From NCBI GenBank assembly GCA_001657385.1, contig LYSZ01000006.1, positions 1 through 64,000 on the forward strand: a stretch of 64,000 nucleotides of DNA. Direction: 5' to 3'. The number at the start of each line of letters is the position of its first letter. The stretch's first letter is position 1. Made by a program: the position numbers and the translations under genes. Shown one piece after another: positions 52,817 through 61,900 of this stretch. Below the pieces are notes generated by a model. That model had not been told where the DNA came from. It searched no databases and saw nothing but the letters and a program-made list of their open reading frames with translations. This DNA is from Parvularcula sp. BBD 1991-13 (GTDB lineage: Bacteria; Pseudomonadota; Alphaproteobacteria; Caulobacterales; Parvularculaceae).

Positions 52817-53586
52817 ACGCCGGGCGCGCATCCGCCGGCGCCGCGCTCGTCACCGGCGCGGGCAAACGCATCGGCAAGACCCTCGCCCTCGCCCTCGCGG
52901 CGGCGGGATACGACATCGCCGCCCATTACCGCACCTCGAAGGCCGACGTGGACGACACGCTGGCGCAGATAACCGCCATGGGGCGGCGCGCCGTCGCGCT
53001 TCAGGCGGACCTTTCCAGGGAAGCCGAAACGGCGGCGCTGATCCCCGCCGCACGGCAGGCCCTGGGACCGGCGACGCTGCTCGTCAACTCCGCCTCCGTC
53101 TTCGAGCATGACGAGATCGACACCATGACCCGCGAAAGCTGGGACATGCATATGGAGACCAATCTGCGCGCGCCCCTCAAACTGGCGCAGGATTTCGCGG
53201 CCCAGGCGGAAGCGGGCGCGAACAACCTGATCGTCAACATCATCGACCAGCGCGTCCTGAAACTGACGCCGCAGTTTCTGTCCTACACCCTATCCAAGGC
53301 GGCGCTCCTTACCCTGACCAAGACCCTCGCGCAGGCGCTGGGGCCGAAAGGCGTGCGGGTCAACGGCGTCGGACCGGGGCCGGTCCTGCGCAACACGCGC
53401 CAGTCGGAAGAGGACTGGCGGCGCCAGAACGAGGCGACGATCCTCGGGCGCGGCGCGACGCCGCAAGACGTCGCCGGCGCGCTTCTCTATTTTGTTGACG
53501 CGACATCGGTGACGGGCCAGATGATCGCTGTCGACGGCGGTCAGCATCTCTCCTGGGCGACCCCCGACGTGATGGTGAAGGAGTAG
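52813..53586 (+). CDS. FolM-like pteridine reductase (SDR family)
   Basis: A 257-residue short-chain dehydrogenase. The cofactor motif VTGAGKRIGKTLA has the TG-x3-RIG form typical of pteridine reductases. ADLSREAE and NSASVFEHD are dinucleotide-site elements. The active-site pair is Tyr-x3-Lys in FLSYTLSKAALL, with a Pro/Gln near TPQFL in place of the usual Ser. It lies 4 bp from folB, which fits a dihydromonapterin or dihydrofolate reductase. A plain SDR cannot be excluded. Confidence 0.75.
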   Translation: MNAGRASAGAALVTGAGKRIGKTLALALAAAGYDIAAHYRTSKADVDDTLAQITAMGRRAVALQADLSREAETAALIPAARQALGPATLLVNSASVFEHDEIDTMTRESWDMHMETNLRAPLKLAQDFAAQAEAGANNLIVNIIDQRVLKLTPQFLSYTLSKAALLTLTKTLAQALGPKGVRVNGVGPGPVLRNTRQSEEDWRRQNEATILGRGATPQDVAGALLYFVDATSVTGQMIAVDGGQHLSWATPDVMVKE

Positions 53587-53590
53587 CGTT

Positions 53591-54040
53591 ATGGCCAAGC
53601 GGCCGTCTGTCCGTCCCCCTTCGGACGAGCCTTCCGCCGGCGGCGCCGCAAACGTGGCGGCCCTGCCCCGCGCGGCGAATGCGCCGCGGCGCAAGGTGTT
53701 CCTGCGCAACCTGACCCTCGATGCGCAAATCGGCGCTTATGACAGCGAACAGGGCGTCGCCCAGCCGGTGCGAATCAATCTGGAGGCGGAGGTCGCCGAA
53801 CCGTCCGAGCCCATCGGCGACCGGCTCGAAGACGTCATGTGCTACAACCGGCTGACGCAAGGCATCAAGGCGATCATCGCCGAGGGCCACATCAAGCTTG
53901 TCGAAACCCTGGCCGAGCGCATCGCCGAACTGGCCCTGTCGCACCCCATGGTGGAAGCCATCGCGGTGCGGGTCGAAAAGCCGCATGCGATCGCCGAGGC
54001 CGAGGCGGCGGGCGTGGAAATCATCCGCACCAAGCGCTGA
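53591..54040 (+). CDS. folB: Dihydroneopterin aldolase
   Basis: A 149-residue enzyme that splits dihydroneopterin to 6-hydroxymethyl-dihydropterin in folate synthesis. The core begins at about residue 33 (RRKVFLRNLTLDAQIGAYDS). CYNRLTQGIKAIIAEGHIKL then VETLAERIAE contains the conserved catalytic Tyr and Glu, and AIAVRVEKPHAI is the active-site Lys region. An N-terminal extension of about 30 Pro/Ala-rich residues is unusual. It is co-transcribed with the pteridine-reductase gene. Confidence 0.88.
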   Translation: MAKRPSVRPPSDEPSAGGAANVAALPRAANAPRRKVFLRNLTLDAQIGAYDSEQGVAQPVRINLEAEVAEPSEPIGDRLEDVMCYNRLTQGIKAIIAEGHIKLVETLAERIAELALSHPMVEAIAVRVEKPHAIAEAEAAGVEIIRTKR

Positions 54041-54064
54041 GCCCGCCGGCGGCGCACGCGGCGG

Positions 54065-54535
54065 TCACGACCCGGCCGCGTCCTGCGCGCCCGCCACCGT
54101 CAGGGTGCGAACGATCCCGCCGACGCCGAGAAAAACGCAGCTCCCGGCGAGAACCAAAGCGATCACGAAGACCGCCCCGGACCCGCCCGGCGCGAGGACC
54201 GCGAAACCGTGATTTTCAGGGTCGACATAAACCCGCACCGTCTCGCCCGGCGCCGCCGTCAGCGACTCGCCGTCGCGCGAGAAGAGACCGGAAAAGAACC
54301 GCCGCCGCGCCCCTTCATAGATGCGCCCGTTCACGGAATAGACATAGCGCATGTCGTCGCCGCGCCCGCGCGCGCTCAGGACCACGCCGTCATAGACAGG
54401 CCAGGCCGCGCTCGCCCGCGCGCGCGCATAATCATTGACGGCGTAGCCGGCGGCCGCGGCCCCCGCGATCGTCAGCGCGATGAAGAAAACGAGGACGATC
54501 GAGACGTCGGAGCGGCTTTTTAACGTGTCGTCCAT
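54065..54535 (-). CDS. DUF3592-type membrane protein
   Basis: A 156-residue protein with an N-terminal helix (VSIVLVFFIALTIAGAAAAG), a beta-rich loop domain (AWPVYDGVVLSARGRGDDMR ... VYVDPENHGFAVLAPG) and a C-terminal helix (VFVIALVLAGSCVFLGVGG). The VYVDPENH segment resembles the DUF3592 family of two-helix envelope proteins of unknown role. The start at 54535 is preferred to the longer frame because GGAC precedes it and the extension is arginine-rich. Confidence 0.7.
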   Translation of the reverse strand: MDDTLKSRSDVSIVLVFFIALTIAGAAAAGYAVNDYARARASAAWPVYDGVVLSARGRGDDMRYVYSVNGRIYEGARRRFFSGLFSRDGESLTAAPGETVRVYVDPENHGFAVLAPGGSGAVFVIALVLAGSCVFLGVGGIVRTLTVAGAQDAAGS

Positions 54536-54763
54536 GTCCGTCCCCGCCCGCTTGCGAAGCGCCGCGTCCCGAAGCGCCTGGCGCCGAAGCGTTCCGCCCT
54601 GTATCGTCCAGTCGTGCGTCGCAGGCCCCTGCATGGCCCTTTCCCTTATGGTTCCCGCCGGCCGCCGTTTGACCTGCCGATGCGGCGGCGTTAGCTCTTT
54701 TTCATGGTATGAAGCCTATCGTGAACGACCCGTTAACCGCCGCGCCGCAAACACCCGTCGCCC

Positions 54764-56800
54764 GTGATCATTACGCCGGAACAGCCCACAGACAAGCACT
54801 CTGAAACCGGGAACGCCCCAAGCGGCGAGGCGGTCGCCGATGCGGCCGCCGGTCCGGCCGGGGGCGCGGCGGGCGATCCGAAAGGTTTCCACACGGGCGT
54901 CCCCGCGGACGAAGCGGGGAACGCGCTCGCGGGCGCGGCGCTGATCGCCGACACGGTCCGGCGCCTGCCCGCCAAGCCCGGCGTCTACCGGATGATGGGC
55001 GCCAAGGGGGAGGTTCTCTATGTGGGCAAGGCGAAAAACCTGAAAAACCGCGTCGGCTCCTACGCCAAATCCGGCGGGCATTCGAACCGGATCATGCGCA
55101 TGATCGCCGATACGCGGGCGATGGAATTCGTCATCACCGCCACGGAGACCGAGGCGCTGCTGCTTGAAGCCAACCTCATCAAGCAGCTGCGTCCGCGTTA
55201 CAACGTGCTGCTTCGGGACGACAAGTCGTTTCCGTTTATTCTGGTTGCGGAAGATCACGAAGCGCCGCAAATCCTCAAGCACCGCGGCGCGCGCAAGCGC
55301 AAGGGCGCCTATTACGGCCCCTTCGCCTCCGCCGGGGCGGTGAACCGCACCCTGAACACCCTGCAAAAGGCGTTTCTCCTGCGCTCCTGCTCGGACAGCG
55401 TTTATGAAGCGCGCACGCGCCCCTGCCTCCTGCATCAGATCAAGCGCTGCGCCGCGCCGTGCGTGGGGCTGGTGGGCGCGGCGGAATACGCCGCGCTGGT
55501 CGGCGAGGCGAAAAAGTTCCTGTCCGGAGACAACGCAGCGGTCCAGCAGACCCTGTCGCGGCAGATGGAGGAAGCGGCGGCGGCGCTCGACTTCGAACGC
55601 GCCGCTTCGTTACGCGACCGCATCCGCGCGCTCAGCTATGTGCAAAGCGCGCAGGACATCAACACCAGCGCCGTCTCGGAAGCCGACGTCTTCGCCATCC
55701 ATGAAGAAAGCGGCCAGGCCTGCGTGCAGGTGTTTTTCTTCCGGGCGGGACAGAACTGGGGCAACCACGCCTATTTTCCCCGCCACGACAAGATTGACGC
55801 CCTGCCCGACATCCTCGGCGCCTTCATCGCCCAGTTCTATGACGGGCGCGAACCGCCGCGGCTTGTCCTGACCAGCGAGCCGCCGGCGCAGGCGGCGCTT
55901 CTCGGCGAAGCCCTGAGCCTGCGCGCCGGGCGCAAGGTGGAGGTCGCGACGCCCCGGCGCGGAGAAAAGCGCGACCTCGTCAACGCCGCTCTGATGAACG
56001 CCCGCGAGGCGCTGGCGCGGCGCCTCGCCGAGACCGCGACCCAGCGGCGCAGCCTTGAGCGGCTGGCCGAGGCCCTCGGCCTCGACGCCCCGCCGGAGCG
56101 CATCGAGGTCTACGACAATTCCCATATCCAGGGCTCGAACGCGGTCGGCGCCATGGTCGTCGCGGGGCCGGAAGGGTTTTTGAAAAACCAGTACCGGAAG
56201 TTCAACATCAAGACCGCCTCCCTCGCCCCCGGCGACGACTACGGCATGATGCGCGAGGTGATGACCCGGCGCTTCGCCCGCCTCGTCAGGGAAGAGACCG
56301 CCGAGCGCCCCGATCTCGTAATCGTGGACGGCGGCAAGGGACAGCTCGGCGCCGTCCTGGAGGCCGTCAGCGAAGCGGGCGTCGATCCGGCGACCGAAGG
56401 GATTGCGTTCATCGGCGTCGCCAAGGGACGGCGCGAGACCGAGAGCGGAGAAAAACGCACGGACCGCACCATGAGCGCCACCGGCGAACAGGTGTTCATG
56501 CCCGACCGGGCCCCATTCACGCTTCCGGCGCGGGACCCGGCGCTGTTCTATCTCCAGCGCCTGCGCGACGAGGCGCACCGGTTCGCCATCGGCGCGCACC
56601 GGGAAAAGCGCAAAAAAGCGGTAAGCGCCAATCCGCTGGACGACATTCCGGGCATCGGCGGCAAGCGAAAACGCGCGCTGCTCAACCATTTCGGCTCCGC
56701 GCGGGCGGTGGCCCGCGCCAAGGCGCAGGACCTGGCGGCGGTCGACGGCGTCTCCGCCGCGCTGGCGCAACGGATTTACGATCACTTCCATAGCGAATAG
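54764..56800 (+). CDS. uvrC: UvrABC system excinuclease subunit C
   Basis: A 678-residue nucleotide-excision repair nuclease. The GIY-YIG domain for the 3' cut is [20 protein letters not shown] (about 73-92), then the UVR motif [19 protein letters not shown], the RNase H-like domain for the 5' cut ([30 protein letters not shown]) and two C-terminal helix-hairpin-helix motifs ([20 protein letters not shown]). It begins with GTG and has an unusually long low-complexity N-terminus of about 60 residues. In many relatives pgsA follows directly; here an HTH gene and a gap intervene. Confidence 0.94.
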   Translation: MIITPEQPTDKHSETGNAPSGEAVADAAAGPAGGAAGDPKGFHTGVPADEAGNALAGAALIADTVRRLPAKPGVYRMMGAKGEVLYVGKAKNLKNRVGSYAKSGGHSNRIMRMIADTRAMEFVITATETEALLLEANLIKQLRPRYNVLLRDDKSFPFILVAEDHEAPQILKHRGARKRKGAYYGPFASAGAVNRTLNTLQKAFLLRSCSDSVYEARTRPCLLHQIKRCAAPCVGLVGAAEYAALVGEAKKFLSGDNAAVQQTLSRQMEEAAAALDFERAASLRDRIRALSYVQSAQDINTSAVSEADVFAIHEESGQACVQVFFFRAGQNWGNHAYFPRHDKIDALPDILGAFIAQFYDGREPPRLVLTSEPPAQAALLGEALSLRAGRKVEVATPRRGEKRDLVNAALMNAREALARRLAETATQRRSLERLAEALGLDAPPERIEVYDNSHIQGSNAVGAMVVAGPEGFLKNQYRKFNIKTASLAPGDDYGMMREVMTRRFARLVREETAERPDLVIVDGGKGQLGAVLEAVSEAGVDPATEGIAFIGVAKGRRETESGEKRTDRTMSATGEQVFMPDRAPFTLPARDPALFYLQRLRDEAHRFAIGAHREKRKKAVSANPLDDIPGIGGKRKRALLNHFGSARAVARAKAQDLAAVDGVSAALAQRIYDHFHSE

Positions 56801-56810
56801 AGTAAACGCC

Positions 56811-57470
56811 ATGGAAGCGCCCTGGATGAAAGCGACCGCAAATAATGTGAAAGCGATGCGGCTTCAGTTGTTACTGACGCCGAAACAACTTGCCGACCGC
56901 CTGGGCGTGACGACAAGGCGGCTGCGCATGCTCGAACAGTCGGACGCGCCGCTGACCGAGGAGTGGGCCGAAGCTTTCGCCCACGCCCTCGGCGTGTCCG
57001 TGGAGGCCGTTGTCGATCCGAGCACGGATATAAAAAAGGCGGCCGCGGCGGCGCGCGAGCGACAGACCGGCGAGCGCCGCCTGTGCCGGGTGGCGGCGCG
57101 TTACGCCATTCAGGCCATGGTGGCCAAAATCGGCGGCCTGAACGTCGCCTCGTCGCTCGCCGAAGAGGATCTGGAGCTGGCCCTCCAAAACCTTCTGCTT
57201 TATACGGAAAATTCTTCGCACCCAACGGCGTCAGGACATCCCGCTGCGTCAGGGCGTCCCACGGCGCCGGGCGCGGCTGACGGAACGGACGAAATCAGTC
57301 GTCTGTCGCAATCTCTTCAAATAACTGTCTTAGCAGTCCTTCAATCCCACGGGGTCGATCCTGAGCGGGACCTTCTTCGAGAGTTGGAGATTGCCCGGGA
57401 CGGAGCGCTTTCGCTGATTGAGGCGTTTTCGCGCGCTGATCAGCCCGGCCTTGAACCGGAAACGAAATAA
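56811..57470 (+). CDS. Helix-turn-helix protein with an 18-bp coding repeat
   Basis: A 219-residue protein starting 10 bp after uvrC. The N-terminal Xre/Cro-type helix-turn-helix is about residues 13-62 (MRLQLLLTPKQLADRLGVTT ... RMLEQSDAPLTEEWAEAFAH). The middle is alpha-helical and basic. Around residues 138-156 a six-residue repeat (HPTASG, HPAASG, RPTAPG) comes from three 18-bp DNA units. The C-terminal helices (LQITVLAVLQSHGVDPERDL then LRELEIARDGALSLIEAF) could oligomerise. Regulatory target unknown; start could be the second Met (56826). Confidence 0.65.
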   Translation: MEAPWMKATANNVKAMRLQLLLTPKQLADRLGVTTRRLRMLEQSDAPLTEEWAEAFAHALGVSVEAVVDPSTDIKKAAAAARERQTGERRLCRVAARYAIQAMVAKIGGLNVASSLAEEDLELALQNLLLYTENSSHPTASGHPAASGRPTAPGAADGTDEISRLSQSLQITVLAVLQSHGVDPERDLLRELEIARDGALSLIEAFSRADQPGLEPETK

Positions 57471-58268
57471 CGTTGTTCTTTCGTCTTTCCGTCGCATGGC
57501 GGTCGCCGAAGATCGTTCGCAGCCGATAATATAGTTTTTCAGCTCTTTCTCTATCTTTCTCGCTCAATGTTTTGCCCCTATTACAAACTGTTTTCAATCG
57601 CCTTCCATTAATTCAAACTTTCATCATCAATACAATAGCTTTTTCTGGTAGAGACGCACATCTCTTCAATATTTTTAAAAAAATCAAGCAAAACACACCA
57701 CGCAGGCAAGACTGTTCTTTTATTCTACAATGTATAAAGCAACAACACAGCGCCAGTTGCGCGACATTGCGGCTATGGACCCGGGCGAATTCATGAAGCG
57801 TCGGCGCATTTGGCGACGCGCTGCGCCGCGCCGTCGCTTCTGCGATATCAAATTTCCCCCAAGCCCTCTGACATCTATAAGAAAGCGGGCCCGAATAGAA
57901 GCATTTTTTGCGATTCGGCGGCGCAGGTCCGCGCCGGCCAAGCGCAACACGGCCTGCACTGGTCGGCATGGTTAACGGCGCGCCCGACGCGAGACGCGAA
58001 ACCGAGGCGGCGGCGCGGGGCGTTAGCCTGAGGGGACCGCCGCCCTCGCCCGAGCAAGCACCCAGACAAAACCCCCTTTATTAACCATAGGACGTGAACT
58101 ATTAGAGAGAAATTCCTCGGCACTTAGATGTTGACCTTTTTTCCACGCGCCTCGATTACGCCGGCCTTATCGCGTTTCCATGTCTGCATTTCGTAACCGC
58201 TTTGCCGGCGGCGTTTCCTGGCGGCGGGCCGGCTTGCGCAATCGCGCCGTTTCCGTCAGATCTGGGCC
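57471..58268. other. AT-rich gap between the HTH gene and pgsA
   Basis: About 800 bp, clearly more AT-rich than its surroundings from 57540 to 57730. No gene is convincing: plus-strand frames at 57572 and 57730 and minus-strand frames ending near 57613 lack ribosome sites and sensible composition; a minus-strand TTG frame at 57597 overlaps the HTH gene. Two CtrA half-sites in opposite orientation (57968-57975 and 58081-58088) are present. A possible pgsA promoter is TTGACC (58131) with GATTAC (58154) at a 17-bp spacing. I see no DnaA boxes of the TTATCCACA type. Confidence 0.5.
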
Positions 58269-58823
58269 ATGGCCAACGCCCTCACCCTCGCCCGGATCGC
58301 CCTGATCGCGCCTTTCGTTGCGGTTTTCTTCGTCGGCGCCGCCTGGGCCATGACCGCGGCGCTGGCGATTTTCGTCCTCGCCGCGGCGACGGATTTCCTC
58401 GACGGGCGCATCGCCCGGGCCAGGGGCGAGGTCTCCGCCCTCGGCGCGGCCCTCGATCCGCTGGCCGACAAAATGCTCGTCGCGGCGGCCCTGATCCTGC
58501 TGACGCGCAACGGCGTCGTCTCCGGCGCCGGCGTCCTCCCCGTCCTGATGATCGTCCTGCGCGAGGTCGCCGTCAGCGGCCTGCGCGAGGCGGTGTCCGC
58601 GCGCGGCGGCGCCTTGCCGGTCACCGGGCTGGCGAAATGGAAGACCGCCCTGCAACTGGCCGCTGTCGGGGCGCTCATCGCCGCCGCGCCCGGGGGCGTC
58701 GCAGGCGCGCCCCTGCGCCCCGCCGCGACGGGGCTGCTCTGGGTGGCGGGCGTCCTTACCTTTTGGACCGGCGCGGACTATGCTGTGCGCGCCGCGCGTA
58801 TGTTGCGCGAGGAAAACCGGTAG
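58269..58823 (+). CDS. pgsA: CDP-diacylglycerol--glycerol-3-phosphate 3-phosphatidyltransferase
   Basis: A 184-residue inner-membrane enzyme making phosphatidylglycerol phosphate from CDP-diacylglycerol and glycerol 3-phosphate. The CDP-alcohol phosphotransferase motif D-x2-DG-x2-AR-x8-G-x3-D-x3-D is complete: Asp42, Asp45, Gly46, Ala49/Arg50, Gly59, Asp63, Asp67. Four to five helices are predicted. Downstream genes of the two-component pair follow at 31 bp. Confidence 0.92.
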   Translation: MANALTLARIALIAPFVAVFFVGAAWAMTAALAIFVLAAATDFLDGRIARARGEVSALGAALDPLADKMLVAAALILLTRNGVVSGAGVLPVLMIVLREVAVSGLREAVSARGGALPVTGLAKWKTALQLAAVGALIAAAPGGVAGAPLRPAATGLLWVAGVLTFWTGADYAVRAARMLREENR

Positions 58824-58854
58824 CAGAAGCGGCGACAACAAGACCGAAAGGCCC

Positions 58855-59613
58855 ATGTCGGAGCGCAGCAACATCCACCTGTCGCCTCATGGCGCGTCAT
58901 CCCCCGGCGCGTCATCCCCCGGCCCGTCGCCGCTCGCCGAGGACGCGCCGCACCTTCTGGTGGTGGACGACGACGACCGCATCCGCGAACTCCTGAAGCG
59001 GTATCTGTCAGAGAATGGATTTCGCGTCTCCGTCGCCGGCGCCGCCGGCGAGGCGCGCGCGCTGATGAGCGGGGTCGAATTCGACATGCTGATCCTCGAC
59101 GTGATGATGCCGGGCGAGAACGGGTTCCAGCTCACCCGGGCGGTGCGCGCGGCGTCGCTGGTGCCGATCCTGCTGCTCACCGCGCGCGGCCTGCCGCAGG
59201 ACCGGATCGAGGGGCTGGAGCACGGGGCGGACGACTACCTCTCCAAACCGTTCGAGCCGCGCGAACTGGTGCTGCGCATCAACGCCCTCCTGCGCCGGGC
59301 GCGGCCGCGCGCGCTTGACCGCCAGGAGCTGACTTTCGGCGCGTGCTCGTTTTCCGTCGGACGCGGCGAATTGCGCCGCAACGGCGAACTGGTCAAGCTC
59401 ACTACCGGCGAGGCGGCGCTTCTCAAAGCGCTGGCGCAAAAGCCGGGCGAGCCGATCTCCCGCCAGGCCCTCGCGGAACAGACCTCGACGGCGATGGAGC
59501 GCTCGATCGACGTTCAGGTCACGCGCCTGCGCAAGAAAATCGAGGAGGATGCGCGCGCGCCGATCTATCTGCAAACGGTGCGCGGCGTCGGCTACGTGCT
59601 GATGGCGGACTAA
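58855..59613 (+). CDS. OmpR-type response regulator
   Basis: A 252-residue DNA-binding response regulator. A disordered N-terminus contains a 15-bp in-frame tandem repeat (GASSP GASSP GPSP; DNA 58891-58920). The receiver has VVDDDDR (37-43), phospho-acceptor Asp82 in LILDVMMPGENG, Thr in LLTARG and Lys in LSKPFEPRELV. The C-terminal winged helix ends in SIDVQVTRLRKKIEEDARAP. ATG 58855 is used. It is paired with the histidine kinase starting 5 bp after its stop. Confidence 0.92.
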   Translation: MSERSNIHLSPHGASSPGASSPGPSPLAEDAPHLLVVDDDDRIRELLKRYLSENGFRVSVAGAAGEARALMSGVEFDMLILDVMMPGENGFQLTRAVRAASLVPILLLTARGLPQDRIEGLEHGADDYLSKPFEPRELVLRINALLRRARPRALDRQELTFGACSFSVGRGELRRNGELVKLTTGEAALLKALAQKPGEPISRQALAEQTSTAMERSIDVQVTRLRKKIEEDARAPIYLQTVRGVGYVLMAD

Positions 59614-59618
59614 CGGCG

Positions 59619-60929
59619 ATGCTGCGCCGATATCTTCCGAAAAGTCTTTACGCGCGGGTGGTGCTGATCGTCATCCTGCCGATTTTCCTGATGCAGGCGG
59701 TCGTCACCTACGTCTTTTTCGCCCGCCACTGGGAACTCGTCACGGCGAACCTGTCGGCCAATGTGGCGGGGCAGATCGCCCTTGTCGCGCGGCTGTACGA
59801 GGAAACCCCGCTCGACGAGGCGCGCGAGGAAATCGAGCAATGGGCCCTCAACGACCTCGATCTCAGCGTGCGCTACGACGACGGGGCGAGCATTCCGCAA
59901 ACGGACAAACTGTCTATCTTCAACGTCTATAACTCCACCTTCGACCAGCAGCTCGGCGACAGTCTCGACCAGCCTTACTGGTTCAACACCCAGAGTTGGC
60001 CCGCCTTTGTCGAGGTGCGCGTTCAGCTCCGCGAGGGCCAGCTCGTCTTCTTCGCCTATCGCGACCGGGTGTTCGCGACCACCGGCCCGCTGTTCCTGTT
60101 CTGGCTCGTCGGCACGTCGGTGCTGCTCGGCGCGATCGCCATCGTCTTCCTGCGCAACCAGGTGCGCTCGATCCTGCGCCTGGCGACGGCGGCCGAGGCG
60201 TTCGGGCGCGGGCGCGACGCGCCGGACTACCGCCCGAGCGGCGCGACGGAGGTGCGCCGGGCCGGCTACGCCTTCATCGCCATGCGCGAGCGCATCAAGC
60301 GCCAGATCGAACAGCGCACCGCGATGCTCGCCGGCGTCAGCCACGATCTCAGAACGCCGCTGACCCGCATCCGCCTCGCCCTGGAGATGCAGCCCGACAG
60401 CCCGGAACGCAACGATCTGAAAAACGACGTGCGCGACATGGAGCGGATGGTCGAAGCCTATCTCGAATTCGCCCGCGACGAGGCGGCGGACGAAGACCCG
60501 GACGCCTTCAATCTCGCCGCCATGATCGACGAAATCGAGCGCGAGGCCCGCCGCGGCGGGCGGCGCATCGAAACCGAGGCGCCTGAGCGCATCGTCGTCA
60601 CCGCCCGGCGAAGCGCGCTGAAGCGGGCCGTCGGCAACCTGGTGGCCAACGGCCTGCGCCACGGCGACGCGGTAAAAGTGTCGGCGAAGGCGACGGACCG
60701 CCATGTGGACATCATCGTCGACGACGACGGGCCGGGCATCGATCCGTCCCTGTATGCGGACGTCTTCAAACCCTTCACGCGCCTGGACGACGCGCGCAAC
60801 CTCAACGAAAGCGGCATGGGGCTGGGCCTGACGGTGGTGCGCGACGTCGCCCGCGCCCATGGCGGCGACGCGGTGTTGAGCGCATCGCCCATGGGGGGCC
60901 TGCGCGCCTCGATCCGTCTGCCGGTTTAA
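59619..60929 (+). CDS. EnvZ-type sensor histidine kinase
   Basis: A 436-residue kinase. Transmembrane helix 1 (about 12-34), a periplasmic sensor domain (about 38-155) and transmembrane helix 2 (about 156-178) are followed by a HAMP linker. HisKA has His242 in GVSHDLRTPLTRIRLA. The ATPase domain has NLVANGLRHG (N box), VDDDGPGIDPSLY (G1) and SGMGLGLTVVRDVARAH (G2). It would phosphorylate the adjacent OmpR-type regulator. Signal unknown. Confidence 0.93.
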   Translation: MLRRYLPKSLYARVVLIVILPIFLMQAVVTYVFFARHWELVTANLSANVAGQIALVARLYEETPLDEAREEIEQWALNDLDLSVRYDDGASIPQTDKLSIFNVYNSTFDQQLGDSLDQPYWFNTQSWPAFVEVRVQLREGQLVFFAYRDRVFATTGPLFLFWLVGTSVLLGAIAIVFLRNQVRSILRLATAAEAFGRGRDAPDYRPSGATEVRRAGYAFIAMRERIKRQIEQRTAMLAGVSHDLRTPLTRIRLALEMQPDSPERNDLKNDVRDMERMVEAYLEFARDEAADEDPDAFNLAAMIDEIEREARRGGRRIETEAPERIVVTARRSALKRAVGNLVANGLRHGDAVKVSAKATDRHVDIIVDDDGPGIDPSLYADVFKPFTRLDDARNLNESGMGLGLTVVRDVARAHGGDAVLSASPMGGLRASIRLPV

Positions 60930-60933
60930 GCGC

Positions 60934-60974
60934 GCCGATCAGGTCCTTTGGGACCGGCATCCATTCGGATCGGC
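60934..60974. terminator. Nested inverted repeat between convergent kinase and proC genes
   Basis: Outer arms GCCGATC (60934-60940) and GATCGGC (60968-60974) enclose an inner hairpin GGTCC / GGACC (60942-60946, 60951-60955). It lies wholly in the 52-bp space between converging genes and could act as a bidirectional terminator. Confidence 0.4.
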
Positions 60975-60981
60975 GGCCCGG

Positions 60982-61806
60982 CTACTCGGTCAGTTCCCCG
61001 GCGCGCCGGGCGGCGGCGGCCGTCGCTTCCTTCATGAGTCGGCGCAGGGGCGCGTCGCCGGCGTCGAGGACCTTGAGGGCGGCGGCCGTCGTCCCGCCGG
61101 GAGACGTGACGGCCTCGCGCATCTGCGCGGCGGATCGCCGATCCGCGTCGAGCAGCGCGCCGGCCCCGGCGGCGGCGGCGCGGGCGAGCGTTTCGGCGGC
61201 GTCACGCGGCAAGCCAAGGGCCTCGCCCGCTTCCGACAGGGCCTCGACCATGAGGAAGAAGTAAGCCGGTCCGGAGCCGGATATCGCCGTCACCGCGTCG
61301 ATGGCCGCCTCGCTGTCCACCCAGACGGTCCCGCCGGCCGCGCGCATCAGCCGCTCCACCACGTCGCGCTGCGACGCCGTCACCGCCTCCCCGGCGTAAA
61401 GGCCGGAAACGCCGCGGCCGACCGACGCCGGCAGGTTGGGCATCGCGCGCACGATGCGCGGCGCCCCGCCGAGCAGCGCGGAAATTCGCGCAACGCTCTT
61501 GCCGGCCATCACGGAGACGACGACCGCGTCCGCCGCCAGGGCCGCGTAAGCAGGCAGCGCGTCCGCCGCGGCCTGGGGCTTCACCGCGCAGACGAGGACG
61601 TCAACGCACAGGGATTGCGCGCCCGAAGCGGGGTTCACGGCGAGCCCGCGGGCGTCGGCGAGGTCGGCGATCTCCTGCGGCGGGGCGGGATCGAACAGGG
61701 CCGACCCGTCGACGTCGATCGCGCCCGCCTCAAGCCAGCCCCTGAGCATCGCGCCGCCCATGGCGCCCGCGCCGATCAGCGCGACGGAAGGTCTGAAATC
61801 GGTCAT
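60982..61806 (-). CDS. proC: Pyrroline-5-carboxylate reductase
   Basis: A 274-residue enzyme for the last step of proline synthesis. The Rossmann motif is ALIGAGAMGGAMLRG; MPNLPASVGRGVSGLY and ISGSGPAYFFLMVEAL are family signatures, and ALKVLDAGDAPLRRLM is the C-terminal helix pair for dimerisation. ATG 61806 is chosen because MTDFRPSVALIGAG fits the family and the 41-codon extension does not. It is commonly near YbjN and UbiK genes in alphaproteobacteria, as here. Confidence 0.93.
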   Translation of the reverse strand: MTDFRPSVALIGAGAMGGAMLRGWLEAGAIDVDGSALFDPAPPQEIADLADARGLAVNPASGAQSLCVDVLVCAVKPQAAADALPAYAALAADAVVVSVMAGKSVARISALLGGAPRIVRAMPNLPASVGRGVSGLYAGEAVTASQRDVVERLMRAAGGTVWVDSEAAIDAVTAISGSGPAYFFLMVEALSEAGEALGLPRDAAETLARAAAAGAGALLDADRRSAAQMREAVTSPGGTTAAALKVLDAGDAPLRRLMKEATAAAARRAGELTE

Positions 61807-61900
61807 GGCCACTTGTGTAGCGCATCCGCGGCAAAACGGAAGGCGCGAAGCCGCCCCGCATCTTTCGCCTAACCCGTCCTTCGACTTATCCGCCCGCGCC

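Noticed and set aside
57295-57597. Minus-strand 100-codon frame overlapping the end of the HTH gene
   Set aside because: It needs a TTG start and overlaps 176 bp of the HTH gene, whose C-terminus looks more protein-like. The GGAAGG before the TTG leaves a small chance that it is real.
57540-58150. Possible replication origin in the AT-rich gap with two CtrA half-sites
   Set aside because: No DnaA boxes, no full CtrA boxes and no origin-type neighbours such as hemE, parAB, dnaA or gidA.
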